From Pseudomonas fluorescens (GTDB lineage Bacteria > Pseudomonadota > Gammaproteobacteria > Pseudomonadales > Pseudomonadaceae), in NCBI RefSeq assembly GCF_902497625.1, contig NZ_CABVGX010000021.1, forward strand, positions 1-64,000: a stretch of 64,000 nt of DNA. The letters run 5' to 3'. This document shows positions 16,531-25,496 of the stretch, one piece after another. The position numbers and the translations under genes are program-made. The notes beneath the pieces were generated by a model. The model saw nothing but the letters and a program-made list of their open reading frames with translations, was not told the origin of the DNA and did not search any database. The stretch's first letter is position 1, and the number at the start of each line of letters is the position of its first letter.

Positions 16531-19062
16531 TCAGCGGACACGCCGGGGGAAGGCGAGCTCATTCAATGAGTGCGTAGTCAAGGCAGCGGAAGGTTTACGC
16601 GGCTCCTGCTGCGCGCGGGCATCTTCCAGGTCGAGCGTCACCCCGGCCTTGGAATTGCCCTTCGGATTAAGCAGGTAATGCGACAGGGCCGGGATAAGCA
16701 CCAGCGCACCGAGCATGTTCCACAGGAACATGAAGGTCAGCAGAATGCCCATGTCGGCCTGGAACTTGATCGGCGACCAGGCCCAGGTAATTACCCCGGC
16801 TGCCATGGTCAGGCCGACGAGTGCGACGACGCGGCCGGTGAAGTCCAGCGAGCGACGATAGGCCACCGCCAGACTGCCACCGCGTTCCTGTACCGCCAGT
16901 TGCACACTCAGCAGATACAGGGCGTAGTCCACGCCAACCCCCACGCCCACTGCAATCACCGGCAAGGTGGCCACTTTCAGACCAATGCCCAGCCACACCA
17001 TCAATGCCTTGCAGATGATGGTGGTCATCAGCAATGGAATCAGGGCCACCAGGGTTGCGCGCCAGCTGCGGAAGGTCAGCAGACACAGCAAGGCCGTCGC
17101 GCCGTATACCGCCAGGTACATGGTGATGATGCCTTTCTCAACCTCGATGTTAGTGGCGGCCTCGATGCCGGCATTGCCTGCGGCCAAAAGGAATTCCACA
17201 GGTTGTTCAGCACCGGCGGCGGTATTGTTTTCCTTGGCGAATGCTTCGGAGACCTGCAACACCCGGGTCAACGTGTCAGCCTTGTGGTCTGCCAGATAGG
17301 CAATCAACGGCGTCACCGAGCATTGCTGGTTGGTGATGCCCGGGGCAGAAATCATCGCCGCATCCACGGCTGAGTTGGTGATGGCCTGGTCACGACTGAT
17401 GCTCAGCCACTTCGGGCTGCCTTCAGCCATGCCGGAGCTGATCATCCGCACGGTTTCGGCCAGCGATTGTGTGGTTTGCACCCCCGGCGTCTGGCGCAGG
17501 CGCCAGGCCAGTTTGTCCATGCTTTGCAGCGACTGATACAAACGGCAGCTGTCTTCGTTGGTCTTCATGATGACTACGAACTGGTCACTGGAAAGTCCGT
17601 AGTGACTGGTGATGTAGGCGTTGTCGAGGTTGTACCGCGAATCGGCACGCAACTCCGGTGCGCCGGGGTCCAGATCGCCCACCTTGAGGTTCATCATCAC
17701 CACACTGCACACCAGGGTCACCAGCAGCGACAAGGCAATGACTGCCGTCGCCCATGGGCGCTCGGTGAAACGGTCCAGACCGTGCCAGAGACGCCCGAGC
17801 ACACCACGGTTTTCGGCGCCGGCCTGATCCTTGGCGATGGCGATACGTGCGGCTTTCTTACTCACGCCCAGGTAAGACAGCGCCACCGGGATCAACAGCA
17901 GCTTGGTGAAAATCAGGACCGCCACGCCCATGCTGGTGGTCAGTGCCAGGTCGCGGATCACCGGAATATCGATGATCACCAGCACCGCAAACCCGACGAT
18001 ATTGGTCAGCAGCGCGGTCAGACCCGTAAGGAACAAACGGCGGAAGGTATACCGCGCCGCCACATATTTATGGGTGCCGCGGCCAATGTCCTGGAGGATG
18101 CCGTTCATCTTCTGCGTGCCATGGGAGATCCCGATGGCAAAAATCAGAAACGGCACCAGAATCGAATACGGGTCCAGCTCATAGCCAAGGATCTGCATCA
18201 GACCCAGCAGCCACACCACCCCTGCCACCGCCACGCTCACCAGCAACAACGTACTGCGCAGGCAGCGGGTATAGAAATAGACGAACAGCCCGGCGATCAG
18301 TACCGATGCGCCGAAGAACAGCATGACCGAATACAGGCCATCGATCAGGTCACCGACCAGTTTGCTGAAGCCGACTATGTGGATGCCCACCTTGTCACTT
18401 TCCAGCGAGCGGATCTGCGCTTCCAGTTGCGTGGAAAAGTCGCCGTAATCCAGAGGCAGCCCAGTCTGCGGGTTGGTATCGAGCAGCGGCGCGACAATCA
18501 TGCTCGACTTGCCGTCGTTGGCCACCAGGTTGCCGATGATGCCGGAGCGCATGATATTGCGCCGCAGGGCCTTGATCGACTTTTCGCTGCCGTCGTAATC
18601 CGAAGGCATCACCGCACCGCCATCGATGCCCTCCTCTGTCACCTCTTTCCAGCGAACGATCGGCATCCACAGCGATTTCATCCAGGAGCGGTCAATACCC
18701 GGGATCAGGTACAGGGTGTCGTTGACTTTCTGCAGCGCCAGCAAGTAGTCGGCCTCGTAGATGTCACCGGTCTTGTTTTCGACCACCACGCGAATGCTGT
18801 TACCCAGGCCCGGCAACTGGTTTTTGTAGGCCAGATAATTCTTGATGTACGGGCTGGAGCTGGGAATCATTTTCTCGAAGCTGGCATTCACCTGCAGCCG
18901 TGTAGCAAAGAAGCCCAGCACCACGGTGGCGAGCAAGCAAGCAACGACGACCACCATGCGATGACGGAAAATGACCCGTTCAAACCAGCCACCGGAGTTC
19001 TTGTCAAAGTCCTCCAGGTTGGCAATCACTGGCATCCCGCTGTTGAATTTTTGCTCGACCAT
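16531..19062 (-). CDS. RND-superfamily inner-membrane transporter (MMPL/HpnN-like)
   Basis: An 843-residue polytopic protein with the duplicated RND layout: TM1 near residues 32-52, a large periplasmic loop, a block of five or six TMs (about 225-410), then TM7 near 440, a second periplasmic loop and a second TM block ending near residue 800. The length matches MMPL/HpnN-type lipid or hydrophobe transporters rather than the larger AcrB type. There is no adaptor or TolC-type gene beside it; instead it follows DUF1302, DUF1329 and YCF48 genes in one operon. It may move a hydrophobic substrate between inner membrane and periplasm; direction is unknown. Confidence 0.88.
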   Translation of the reverse strand: MVEQKFNSGMPVIANLEDFDKNSGGWFERVIFRHRMVVVVACLLATVVLGFFATRLQVNASFEKMIPSSSPYIKNYLAYKNQLPGLGNSIRVVVENKTGDIYEADYLLALQKVNDTLYLIPGIDRSWMKSLWMPIVRWKEVTEEGIDGGAVMPSDYDGSEKSIKALRRNIMRSGIIGNLVANDGKSSMIVAPLLDTNPQTGLPLDYGDFSTQLEAQIRSLESDKVGIHIVGFSKLVGDLIDGLYSVMLFFGASVLIAGLFVYFYTRCLRSTLLLVSVAVAGVVWLLGLMQILGYELDPYSILVPFLIFAIGISHGTQKMNGILQDIGRGTHKYVAARYTFRRLFLTGLTALLTNIVGFAVLVIIDIPVIRDLALTTSMGVAVLIFTKLLLIPVALSYLGVSKKAARIAIAKDQAGAENRGVLGRLWHGLDRFTERPWATAVIALSLLVTLVCSVVMMNLKVGDLDPGAPELRADSRYNLDNAYITSHYGLSSDQFVVIMKTNEDSCRLYQSLQSMDKLAWRLRQTPGVQTTQSLAETVRMISSGMAEGSPKWLSISRDQAITNSAVDAAMISAPGITNQQCSVTPLIAYLADHKADTLTRVLQVSEAFAKENNTAAGAEQPVEFLLAAGNAGIEAATNIEVEKGIITMYLAVYGATALLCLLTFRSWRATLVALIPLLMTTIICKALMVWLGIGLKVATLPVIAVGVGVGVDYALYLLSVQLAVQERGGSLAVAYRRSLDFTGRVVALVGLTMAAGVITWAWSPIKFQADMGILLTFMFLWNMLGALVLIPALSHYLLNPKGNSKAGVTLDLEDARAQQEPRKPSAALTTHSLNELAFPRRVR

Positions 19063-19097
19063 TTTCTCTTTCTCGTAGGGGAATCGTGCCGACGGCT

Positions 19098-20228
19098 TTA
19101 GTTGGCCTGGGCGATATCGATGACCTTGGCGCCGCTGAAACGCGTGACCACCAGGCTCCCGGCCTGTTGCGTGGCACTGGCTGCATACACCTCGCCGACC
19201 CGCGCATCTGCCAGCGGCGTGACCTGCAAACTTTGCCGGTCAACGCTGACCAGTTGCCCACCCTGGCTTACCACGATCAAGGCATCGCCCTGCTCGACGA
19301 TGCTGACCAGGCTGCTGTTGAGGTTGGTTTGCACGGGCTGCCATTGCTGGCCGTCATCCCGACTGGCGAACAGATTGCCGCGCAGCCCATAGGCCAGCAG
19401 CAGACCGTCGAAGGCACGGACGCCGAAGTAGGTGCCGGTGTAAGGCGTCTCGACGTTCACGAAACGTTGCTGCGCGGCGTCCAGGCGCAACACCACGCCT
19501 TGTTCACCACCGATATAGAACGTGCCGGCATGTTCCGCGAGGCCATACAGGTGCATGCGCCGGTCGTTGTCACTGCGCTCGATCCAGGGTTCCCAGGTCT
19601 GACCATCGTCAGTGCTGTGCAACAACATGCCGAAAGCACCTACGGCAAAGCCATTGCCCTGCTCATCGAACAGCACATCCAGGAACGGTGCGGCCAATAC
19701 GTCGGGTGTCGCCGAACTGCTGGCGGCCATTGCAACTTCCCTGAGCACCAGAGCGGCCGATTCATCGCCTTGTTCTGCGCGCGGCCCGTAGTAAGTATTG
19801 AGCAACGTCAGCAGACGGCGTCCGTCGAGTTGCACCTGCCAGCTGTCACCGCCATTGCTGGTGTGCAGCACCACGGCATCGTGACCGACGATCCAGCCGT
19901 TGCGCTCATCGCGAAAACGTACCTGCACCAGATCGCTGGACACCGGGCTATCGAGTTGTCGCCAGGTCCGGCCCTGATCGGTGGAACGCTGGATCAACCC
20001 GTGCAGGCCGACGCCAATCATTGCATCGCCCACCGTGGTGACCGACAGCAAGGGTGCTGGCAGCTGCGCGTCGATCGGTTGCGCCGGCACGTCCAGCGAA
20101 TCGGTAGACGCCGCAACTGCGCTGTAAGCAGGCGTGGTCAGCAACGAACTGGCGCCGACGATCAACGCGACAGCCATCAGCCGGCGCGATTTACAGAGAA
20201 GAAAAGAAGCAGGGCAAGGGCTAGTCAT
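19098..20228 (-). CDS. Exported YCF48/BNR-repeat beta-propeller protein
   Basis: A 376-residue protein with an N-terminal signal peptide (basic start, hydrophobic LMAVALIVGASSLL, cleavage near AYSA). It has repeated Asp-box-like motifs: STDQGRTW, TSNGGDSW, STDDGQTW and SRDDGQQW. This is the pattern of YCF48/HCF136-like propellers, which often act as assembly factors. It starts a few bases from an AATAAAAA leader and is 34 bp upstream of the RND gene. In this operon it probably sits in the periplasm and helps assemble or couple the DUF1302-DUF1329-RND parts. Confidence 0.82.
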   Translation of the reverse strand: MTSPCPASFLLCKSRRLMAVALIVGASSLLTTPAYSAVAASTDSLDVPAQPIDAQLPAPLLSVTTVGDAMIGVGLHGLIQRSTDQGRTWRQLDSPVSSDLVQVRFRDERNGWIVGHDAVVLHTSNGGDSWQVQLDGRRLLTLLNTYYGPRAEQGDESAALVLREVAMAASSSATPDVLAAPFLDVLFDEQGNGFAVGAFGMLLHSTDDGQTWEPWIERSDNDRRMHLYGLAEHAGTFYIGGEQGVVLRLDAAQQRFVNVETPYTGTYFGVRAFDGLLLAYGLRGNLFASRDDGQQWQPVQTNLNSSLVSIVEQGDALIVVSQGGQLVSVDRQSLQVTPLADARVGEVYAASATQQAGSLVVTRFSGAKVIDIAQAN

Positions 20229-20322
20229 TATTTTTATTCCTTAACCATCCCGCGGGGCAAACCCGCCCGTGACGCCTGCCAGGCTTGATGCGCAAACCGG
20301 CAGGCAACACAGGCGAATCACA

Positions 20323-21690
20323 TCAGCGCTGGGTGACCCGCGCCACAATGGCCTCAGGGTTCATGTCACGCTCGGACAAAGGTTTGTCGATGAACTTGTA
20401 GCCGCCCTTCAAACCATCATTGAGCAGCGCGTACATGCCTTTGTTGAAGTCATACACGACGTTCTTCACGTTGTACGGGATGTTCTTGTCATACAACTGA
20501 ACGCCGCTGAGGAAGATCGAGCGATACAGCGCGCCGCTCTTGTCCCAGGCGTCATACAGGCCAACGCCGAAGGTGTCTTCATCCAGGTAGTAAGTACGTT
20601 TGCTGTAAACGTGGCGCATGCCCGGCTTCAGTGTCGCCTCTACAACCCACACCCGATGCAGCTCCCAACGCTCGTTCGCCGGGTTGGCGTGGTGCGGCAT
20701 GAACTGATCTTCCTGCTTGGCAACGCCGAAGTAGAATTTGTACGCGTTGTAAGGGATGTACATTTCCTTGCGGCCGACCAGTTTGTAATCGAAGCGGTCC
20801 TGGCTACCGGAGAACATTTGCAGTTCGTCGAACAGCGTCACGCCACCCTGGCTTGCTACCGGTGTATCGAAGGCGAATTCAGGCGCCAGTTTCACCCGAC
20901 GCTGACCTGGGGAATAACTGAACGAACGACGAGCCTTGGCCAATGGATCGAGGAAGTCGGTAAGCACCACAACTTCACCCGAGCGGCGCGCCGGATAGTC
21001 GTTGCGCGAGAACACCCGGGCGTACATCAGCGGGTCGCGGTCTTGCTGAGTGACCTGGTAGTACGGCGTTTCTTCGAACGTCGCCTGCTCGGCGGTCTTG
21101 GTGATCGAACCGTTGGCATCCACTACCCAGCTGTTGGAGGAAGTCGTGGTGGAGTAACCGGTGCCGATCTTGTAACGCACCTGCTGGTTCCACATCACTT
21201 CGTTGCCGGTCTTCGGGATCGGGAACGGCAGGCCGCCACGGCAGGCTGGATCCACGGCGAGGCCGTCCTTCTGGATTTTGCAGCTACTGGCATTGCGCAC
21301 CGTCGCGTCCAGCACTGCCTGCGGATAGGCCGTAGTGCGGTGGCTCGGGTACACGTCGAGATAGTAAGTCGGGTACTTCTTTATCAGGGCCTTCTGACCC
21401 TCGCTGAGTTTGTCGGCGTATTTGTCGAGGTTCTTGGCGTCGATGCGAAACAGGGGTTTCTCATCCTTGAACGGATCGACCCAAAAACCGCTGTCGGGTT
21501 TGAATCCTGCCGGTGCGGTGGTCAGGCCGCCCTCGTAAGCGGGGATCGTGCCGTCTGCGTTGCCGGCCTGAATGGCGCCGAACTGCGTGAGGCTTTTGCC
21601 CAGGTCCGCGGCATCGCCAGCAGCAACTGCTGGGAGGCTACACGCCGCAAAACTCATCAAGGCGACAGTTAAAGCAAGTGGACGTTTCAT
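20323..21690 (-). CDS. DUF1329 periplasmic protein, copy 1
   Basis: A 455-residue exported protein with a signal peptide (MKRPLALTVALMSFAA...PAVAA). The mature part contains DUF1329 hallmarks: TIPAYEGGL, GFWVDPFKDEKPLFRI, a CRGGLPFPIP segment and the C-terminal VYSKRTYYLDEDTF...YDAWDKSG. DUF1329 proteins are thought to have a LolA/LolB-like half-barrel and may carry hydrophobic ligands; that is family-level inference. It is 30 bp downstream of the DUF1302 gene and closely resembles copy 2 at 27908, copy 3 at 43364 less so. The ATG at 21690 was preferred to a GTG at 21696. Confidence 0.9.
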   Translation of the reverse strand: MKRPLALTVALMSFAACSLPAVAAGDAADLGKSLTQFGAIQAGNADGTIPAYEGGLTTAPAGFKPDSGFWVDPFKDEKPLFRIDAKNLDKYADKLSEGQKALIKKYPTYYLDVYPSHRTTAYPQAVLDATVRNASSCKIQKDGLAVDPACRGGLPFPIPKTGNEVMWNQQVRYKIGTGYSTTTSSNSWVVDANGSITKTAEQATFEETPYYQVTQQDRDPLMYARVFSRNDYPARRSGEVVVLTDFLDPLAKARRSFSYSPGQRRVKLAPEFAFDTPVASQGGVTLFDELQMFSGSQDRFDYKLVGRKEMYIPYNAYKFYFGVAKQEDQFMPHHANPANERWELHRVWVVEATLKPGMRHVYSKRTYYLDEDTFGVGLYDAWDKSGALYRSIFLSGVQLYDKNIPYNVKNVVYDFNKGMYALLNDGLKGGYKFIDKPLSERDMNPEAIVARVTQR

Positions 21691-21720
21691 GAACACGTTC
21701 TCCGATTCTTGTTTGATTTA

Positions 21721-23382
21721 TCAGAAGGAGGTCTTAAAGGTGAAAGCCAGCCAGCCGCGGTCTTCACCGCCGACATTGCCGTTACCGGCAACGGTACCGT
21801 TGGCCAGGTTTTTCGGTTGGGCCGCTGTGTCGGCATATCGCAAGCCGAACTCGTACAACTGGGCATAAGTGAGCTTCACGCCGACGGAGTAAGCCAGGGC
21901 ACCTTCGCTGCCACCACCGGCTGTCGGCGCGTTACCGTGCAGCCCGTAGTTGACGGTCAGAGGCACATCCATATCCCAGGAAGGGAAGATCGAAATATAT
22001 TGCGGAGTGTAGTTGACCGCGACAGCGTAATAGTTCTTCGAAGAGCAGCCATCCGACTCGCTGCCGGACCCGGCAATGCCTGGCGTTCTGGCATTGGTGC
22101 AGGCGTTTTTGCCGACCCCTTTATAGAGTTCTTCATGCTCGGTCACACGCTGCAAGTGGCTGTAGGCGAATTCACCGACCAGCGTTGCGTTGTTGGAGAT
22201 GAAGTTACGTGGCACGCCGTAAACGGCGTTGGCAATGAAGTGAATGGTATCGCCGCGCGGGCCTTCGTTGTCCAGGGCGCTGACGCCCGTAGCATTCAAG
22301 GCACCGTTCATGCGGTAGGACAGTTCGGAACCCACTGCGACCGTGTTGAATACCCGGGCAAAACTGACGCCAGCCAGTTTCACGCCTCGCGGGTAAACAA
22401 CCCGATACGCACCCTGCGCGGCTTTGACTTGCGGGGCGAGCCATGGCTGATAGTCGTCGAACTGACGGTAGTACGCGCCAAACGTAGACTCGACTTCTTC
22501 AACGTTGAGTTTGGCCATTACACCCCAGTTCTTACCATCGCGGCCGAAGCGCGAATCCTGACGCTGAAAAGCTGCGCCGTTAGGTGCCAGCGGCAGTTGG
22601 TCCGGCCCTTCGAACAATGGGTCAGCCGCACCGAAATAGGTACCACCATAAGGGATGCGCGTAGGCTCCCATTCATAGAAGTACTGACCGGCAACGGACA
22701 GGTGATCAGTGACCTGCGCCTTGGCCGAGATCTGCCCGACCGGCAAGAACACTTCCTTGGTTTCGATACCCGGGCTGGTCGATGCTTTCACGCCATCGCT
22801 GGGTGCCTGGGAGTAGGACACCGCGTGCCCCCCAAACAGCAGGCTTTCACCCCAGTAGTTGGTGTGGCGGCCGACCTTGAGGTTGACCGGAGTATCGCCC
22901 ACGTTGAAGTTGCGCCAGACAAACGCATCGAGAATCTCACCCGACGGCCCGTTCATGTAGCGGTCCACTTCGTTGCTGTACTTGTTGTTGTGATAACTGG
23001 TGGCGTAGCCGGGAATGTTGCTTTCCACCTTGTCGTCGTTGTAGGCCTGGTCGAACCAGCCCGCGGCGCTGAGACGAGCGCCCCACTCGTTGAGGTAGGA
23101 AAAATCGAACTCGCTCAACACATCGAGACGATTTGTAACAATATCGCCCCGGTCGAACTTGCCGTCGGACTCGTCGAAGTTCGGCGTGTTCATGATGCGA
23201 CTGTCTTGACTGTCTGTTCGCACGCCCAGGTTGTAACGGACTGTGTTATCCCAGCGCAGGCGGTAGTCGGGGTTGGGGAGATCGAACGAAAGCGCCATTA
23301 CGCCTGGAGCAACGCCAGCCAGCATCAGCGTAAACGCACCTTGAGCCAGCACCAGCCGACTCTGCTTGGTCTTATGTTTCAT
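21721..23382 (-). CDS. DUF1302 outer-membrane beta-barrel protein, copy 1
   Basis: A 553-residue protein with a signal peptide (hydrophobic LVLAQGAFTLMLAGVAPGVMA) followed by alternating amphipathic beta strands, for example WDNTVRYNLGVR and FDYKLV-type segments. It ends GWLAFTFKTSF; the C-terminal Phe is the usual outer-membrane insertion signal. DUF1302 proteins are porin-like and often pair with DUF1329. It heads the longest operon in the window (23382 to 12149). An A-rich AAAATAAAAATAAAA leader at 23393-23407 lies just before the ribosome site. Confidence 0.9.
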   Translation of the reverse strand: MKHKTKQSRLVLAQGAFTLMLAGVAPGVMALSFDLPNPDYRLRWDNTVRYNLGVRTDSQDSRIMNTPNFDESDGKFDRGDIVTNRLDVLSEFDFSYLNEWGARLSAAGWFDQAYNDDKVESNIPGYATSYHNNKYSNEVDRYMNGPSGEILDAFVWRNFNVGDTPVNLKVGRHTNYWGESLLFGGHAVSYSQAPSDGVKASTSPGIETKEVFLPVGQISAKAQVTDHLSVAGQYFYEWEPTRIPYGGTYFGAADPLFEGPDQLPLAPNGAAFQRQDSRFGRDGKNWGVMAKLNVEEVESTFGAYYRQFDDYQPWLAPQVKAAQGAYRVVYPRGVKLAGVSFARVFNTVAVGSELSYRMNGALNATGVSALDNEGPRGDTIHFIANAVYGVPRNFISNNATLVGEFAYSHLQRVTEHEELYKGVGKNACTNARTPGIAGSGSESDGCSSKNYYAVAVNYTPQYISIFPSWDMDVPLTVNYGLHGNAPTAGGGSEGALAYSVGVKLTYAQLYEFGLRYADTAAQPKNLANGTVAGNGNVGGEDRGWLAFTFKTSF

Positions 23383-23565
23383 ACACACTACCTTTTATTT
23401 TTATTTTCAGCCGTTATGTGCGTTCAAACGATCCTTCAAGCGCCCTGCGAAACCTCACAGGGTCATTGAAATCGCGCTTGGACAGTCCGCTCAAAAGGTC
23501 TGGCAGGCATCCAGGACCACTTCCCTCCTCAGCTGAAAGTCACCGTAACGGATCGCAAAATAAAA

Positions 23566-23587
23566 TTCCACATAAAGATTTGTGTTC
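23566..23587. promoter_or_regulatory. Candidate operator of the shared palindrome family
   Basis: Half-sites TTCCACATA (23566-23574) and TTTGTGTTC (23579-23587) are separated by AAGA (4 nt). Compare AAACACATA and TATGTGTTC at 27824. It lies about 180 bp upstream of the DUF1302 start and about 210 bp upstream of the SDR-like start. Confidence 0.5.
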
Positions 23588-23656
23588 TCTATCCAGAATC
23601 ACGCTTCCGTTTGCGCGCATAATTGATTCAGCTGCAGGTAATCCTTGGCTAATACT

Positions 23657-23679
23657 GCACACATAACAGATAAACGTTC
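23657..23679. promoter_or_regulatory. Candidate operator of the shared palindrome family
   Basis: Half-sites GCACACATA (23657-23665) and TAAACGTTC (23671-23679) flank the 5-nt spacer ACAGA, which differs by one base from ATAGA in the site at 27824. It lies 120 bp upstream of the SDR-like gene. Confidence 0.55.
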
Positions 23680-23798
23680 AAATAATCTTTGACGCTTTCC
23701 TCCTTTAGGCTTTCAATGACCCTGCGTTGACCACCAGAATCGTGGTTCGGCGCAACGAAACGGCAGTCAACCGGCAAAAAAAAACAACAGGAACCCCC

Positions 23799-24644
23799 AT
23801 GAACATTGATTTGAGTGCCAAACGCGTGATCATCACGGGTGCTTCCCGAGGCATTGGTCTGGCGATCGCCCGAGCATTCGCCGCGGAAGGGGCACGCGTT
23901 GCCATTTGTGCGCGCAACGAGGACGACGTCCATGCTGCCGGCGCACAGCTTGCGGAACACGCCCAGGCCGTTATCGCCCGCGTCGTTGATGTCACCGACA
24001 GCGACGGAGTCAAAGCTTTCGTGGCGGAAGTTGCACACACTTGGGACGGCGTCGACGTGCTGGTCAACAATGCCGGTCAAGGTCGTGGCGGCAACCTGGA
24101 TACCCTCACACCCGAAGTCATCCTCGAACACGCCAATATCTTGCAGATGGGGCACTTCCGCTTCGTTCAGGCCGTGGTGCCGTTCATGCGTGCACAGCGC
24201 TGGGGGCGGATCATCGAGATCAACGCGCTGGCCGGGGCGATCCCGACGCCAGACGGCATTCCCTCGGTGATCAATCGCGCCTCGTGCATCGCCCTCTCCC
24301 GCTCGCTGGGCATGTCACTGCCCAAGGACAATATTCTGGTCAACAGCCTGAATATGGGCTGGATCGATACCGGCCAGTGGGACCGTCACTACAAAGAAAT
24401 GGGACCAGGTGTCAGCCGCGAAGAGTTCGACGCCATGGTGATGAAGGTCGTGCCGCTCGGCCGCTACGGCAAGCCTGAAGACGTTGCCGGCATGGCGCTC
24501 TTCCTCGCCAGTGAATATGCCAGCTTCATCAGCGCGGCCTCGATCGACATCGCTGGCGGAATGGGTGGGCAGATCGCCTATTTCCCGACGCTCAAGCGCG
24601 ATTTCGCGGCGGCCATTGCATCACGCAACGCGGCAGGCGAATAA
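23799..24644 (+). CDS. SDR-fold protein lacking the catalytic Ser-Tyr-Lys set
   Basis: A 281-residue protein with an intact N-terminal Rossmann half (TGASRGIG, NNAG, ICARNEDD) and C-terminal SDR features (NSLNMGWIDTG, DIAGG). The active-site region is changed: the position of the NISS serine reads EINALAG, and the YxxxK motif reads SVINR when aligned on the following SxLG helix, so Tyr is replaced by Ser and Lys by Arg. Cofactor binding is likely; standard SDR chemistry is not. It stands alone, divergent from the DUF1302 operon. It may be a non-catalytic or differently working member, e.g. a decarboxylase-, hydratase- or sensor-like SDR. The ATG at 23799 follows an A-rich AAAAACAACAGG leader. 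Confidence 0.78.
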   Translation: MNIDLSAKRVIITGASRGIGLAIARAFAAEGARVAICARNEDDVHAAGAQLAEHAQAVIARVVDVTDSDGVKAFVAEVAHTWDGVDVLVNNAGQGRGGNLDTLTPEVILEHANILQMGHFRFVQAVVPFMRAQRWGRIIEINALAGAIPTPDGIPSVINRASCIALSRSLGMSLPKDNILVNSLNMGWIDTGQWDRHYKEMGPGVSREEFDAMVMKVVPLGRYGKPEDVAGMALFLASEYASFISAASIDIAGGMGGQIAYFPTLKRDFAAAIASRNAAGE

Positions 24645-24667
24645 CCCGAGCACGCATTCAAGCATCC

Positions 24668-24694
24668 ACTGACCGCCGCGCGTGCGGGGTCAGT
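24668..24694. terminator. Hairpin between convergent genes
   Basis: ACTGACC and GGTCAGT form outer 7-bp arms, extended inside by a CCGC/GCGG stem. It lies in the 64-bp gap between the SDR-like gene and the convergent phosphatase gene. There is no clear T tract. Confidence 0.4.
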
Positions 24695-24708
24695 CCCGGT
24701 CCGTAGTC

Positions 24709-25494
24709 CTAGGCCTCCAGCAGACTGTTTCGCAGCGCCTGCAAGCCTTGCTGGCTCAGACCACTGAAGCGCTGCAGGTATGAATCCAGCCCACCGTAAT
24801 CGGCGTCGATCGCTGTATACGCGGCATTCAGATACTCGGGACGGGCATCCAGCACCGCATCGAGTGCCGCCTCGCTGACCACTTGGCCCACCAGGTGACT
24901 TACCGTCATGCTCATGGCTTGCTGACGCTCCACTTGCAGCTGACTGAATCGACGTGCCGACAGCAAATAATCGGCCATGACAAGTTCCGGCGCGACGCCC
25001 AGGGCGTGCAACAGCAGCATCACCGCAACCCCGGTGCGGTCCTTGCCGGCCGCGCAATGAATCAACACCGATGCATGCCGGTTAGAGAACAGCTCAAACA
25101 GCGCAGGCAACAACGGCGCCAACAGCTGCGGGAGTTGCCGATAAACCTCCAGCATCATGTTCCGCGCGCCCTCCTCCGTCGGGTTTTCAGCGAACATGGC
25201 GGCAATCCGGGGGTCGGCACGAACATCACCCAGGACTTGCAGGTGAAGTTGTGCAATAGCAGATTCCGGGACGCAGTTGGGGTAACGTTCGCGCTCCCCC
25301 GCGCTGCGTAAATCGCAGACGGTTTTCAGGCCGATCCGCTGCAAAGTCTGCCAGTCTTCAGCCGTCAGTCGATGCAGCTGCTCTGCCCGCAACAGGTGAT
25401 GGTTACCGATACGACGACCACAACCGGTGGGCATGCCTTTGAGGCTGCGAAAGTTGTCCGCGCCCTGCAAAAGCAAGTCTTCCTGCCCAGCCAT
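24709..25494 (-). CDS. Tyrosine/dual-specificity-type phosphatase
   Basis: A 261-residue protein with the Cys-based phosphatase loop HCAAGKDRTG (Cys147, Arg153) and an upstream VCDLRSAGER segment. This places it in the bacterial Y_phosphatase3 group, whose members hydrolyse phosphotyrosine, phosphoinositides or small phosphates. The ATG at 25494 lies two bases after the stop of the APH-like kinase gene, with GGAGG in the end of that gene. Tight coupling to a small-molecule-kinase-like gene suggests that both act on the same phospho-compound or that the phosphatase resets the product; this is inference. Confidence 0.85.
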   Translation of the reverse strand: MAGQEDLLLQGADNFRSLKGMPTGCGRRIGNHHLLRAEQLHRLTAEDWQTLQRIGLKTVCDLRSAGERERYPNCVPESAIAQLHLQVLGDVRADPRIAAMFAENPTEEGARNMMLEVYRQLPQLLAPLLPALFELFSNRHASVLIHCAAGKDRTGVAVMLLLHALGVAPELVMADYLLSARRFSQLQVERQQAMSMTVSHLVGQVVSEAALDAVLDARPEYLNAAYTAIDADYGGLDSYLQRFSGLSQQGLQALRNSLLEA

Positions 25495-25496
25495 CT

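Larger units (their letters stand above)
23383..23798. other. 416-bp divergent regulatory region
   Basis: No gene is visible. The right two thirds are clearly AT-richer than the surroundings. The region separates the long DUF1302 operon from the SDR-like gene at 23799 and contains two copies of the shared palindrome (23566-23587 and 23657-23679), about 91 bp centre to centre, a distance that would permit looping or independent control of the two directions. Confidence 0.7.

Noticed and set aside
17467..19101. A 544-codon plus-strand ORF opposite the RND gene
   Set aside because: The translated sequence is rich in Gln, His and Arg and lacks any domain, while the minus-strand RND protein is unambiguous.
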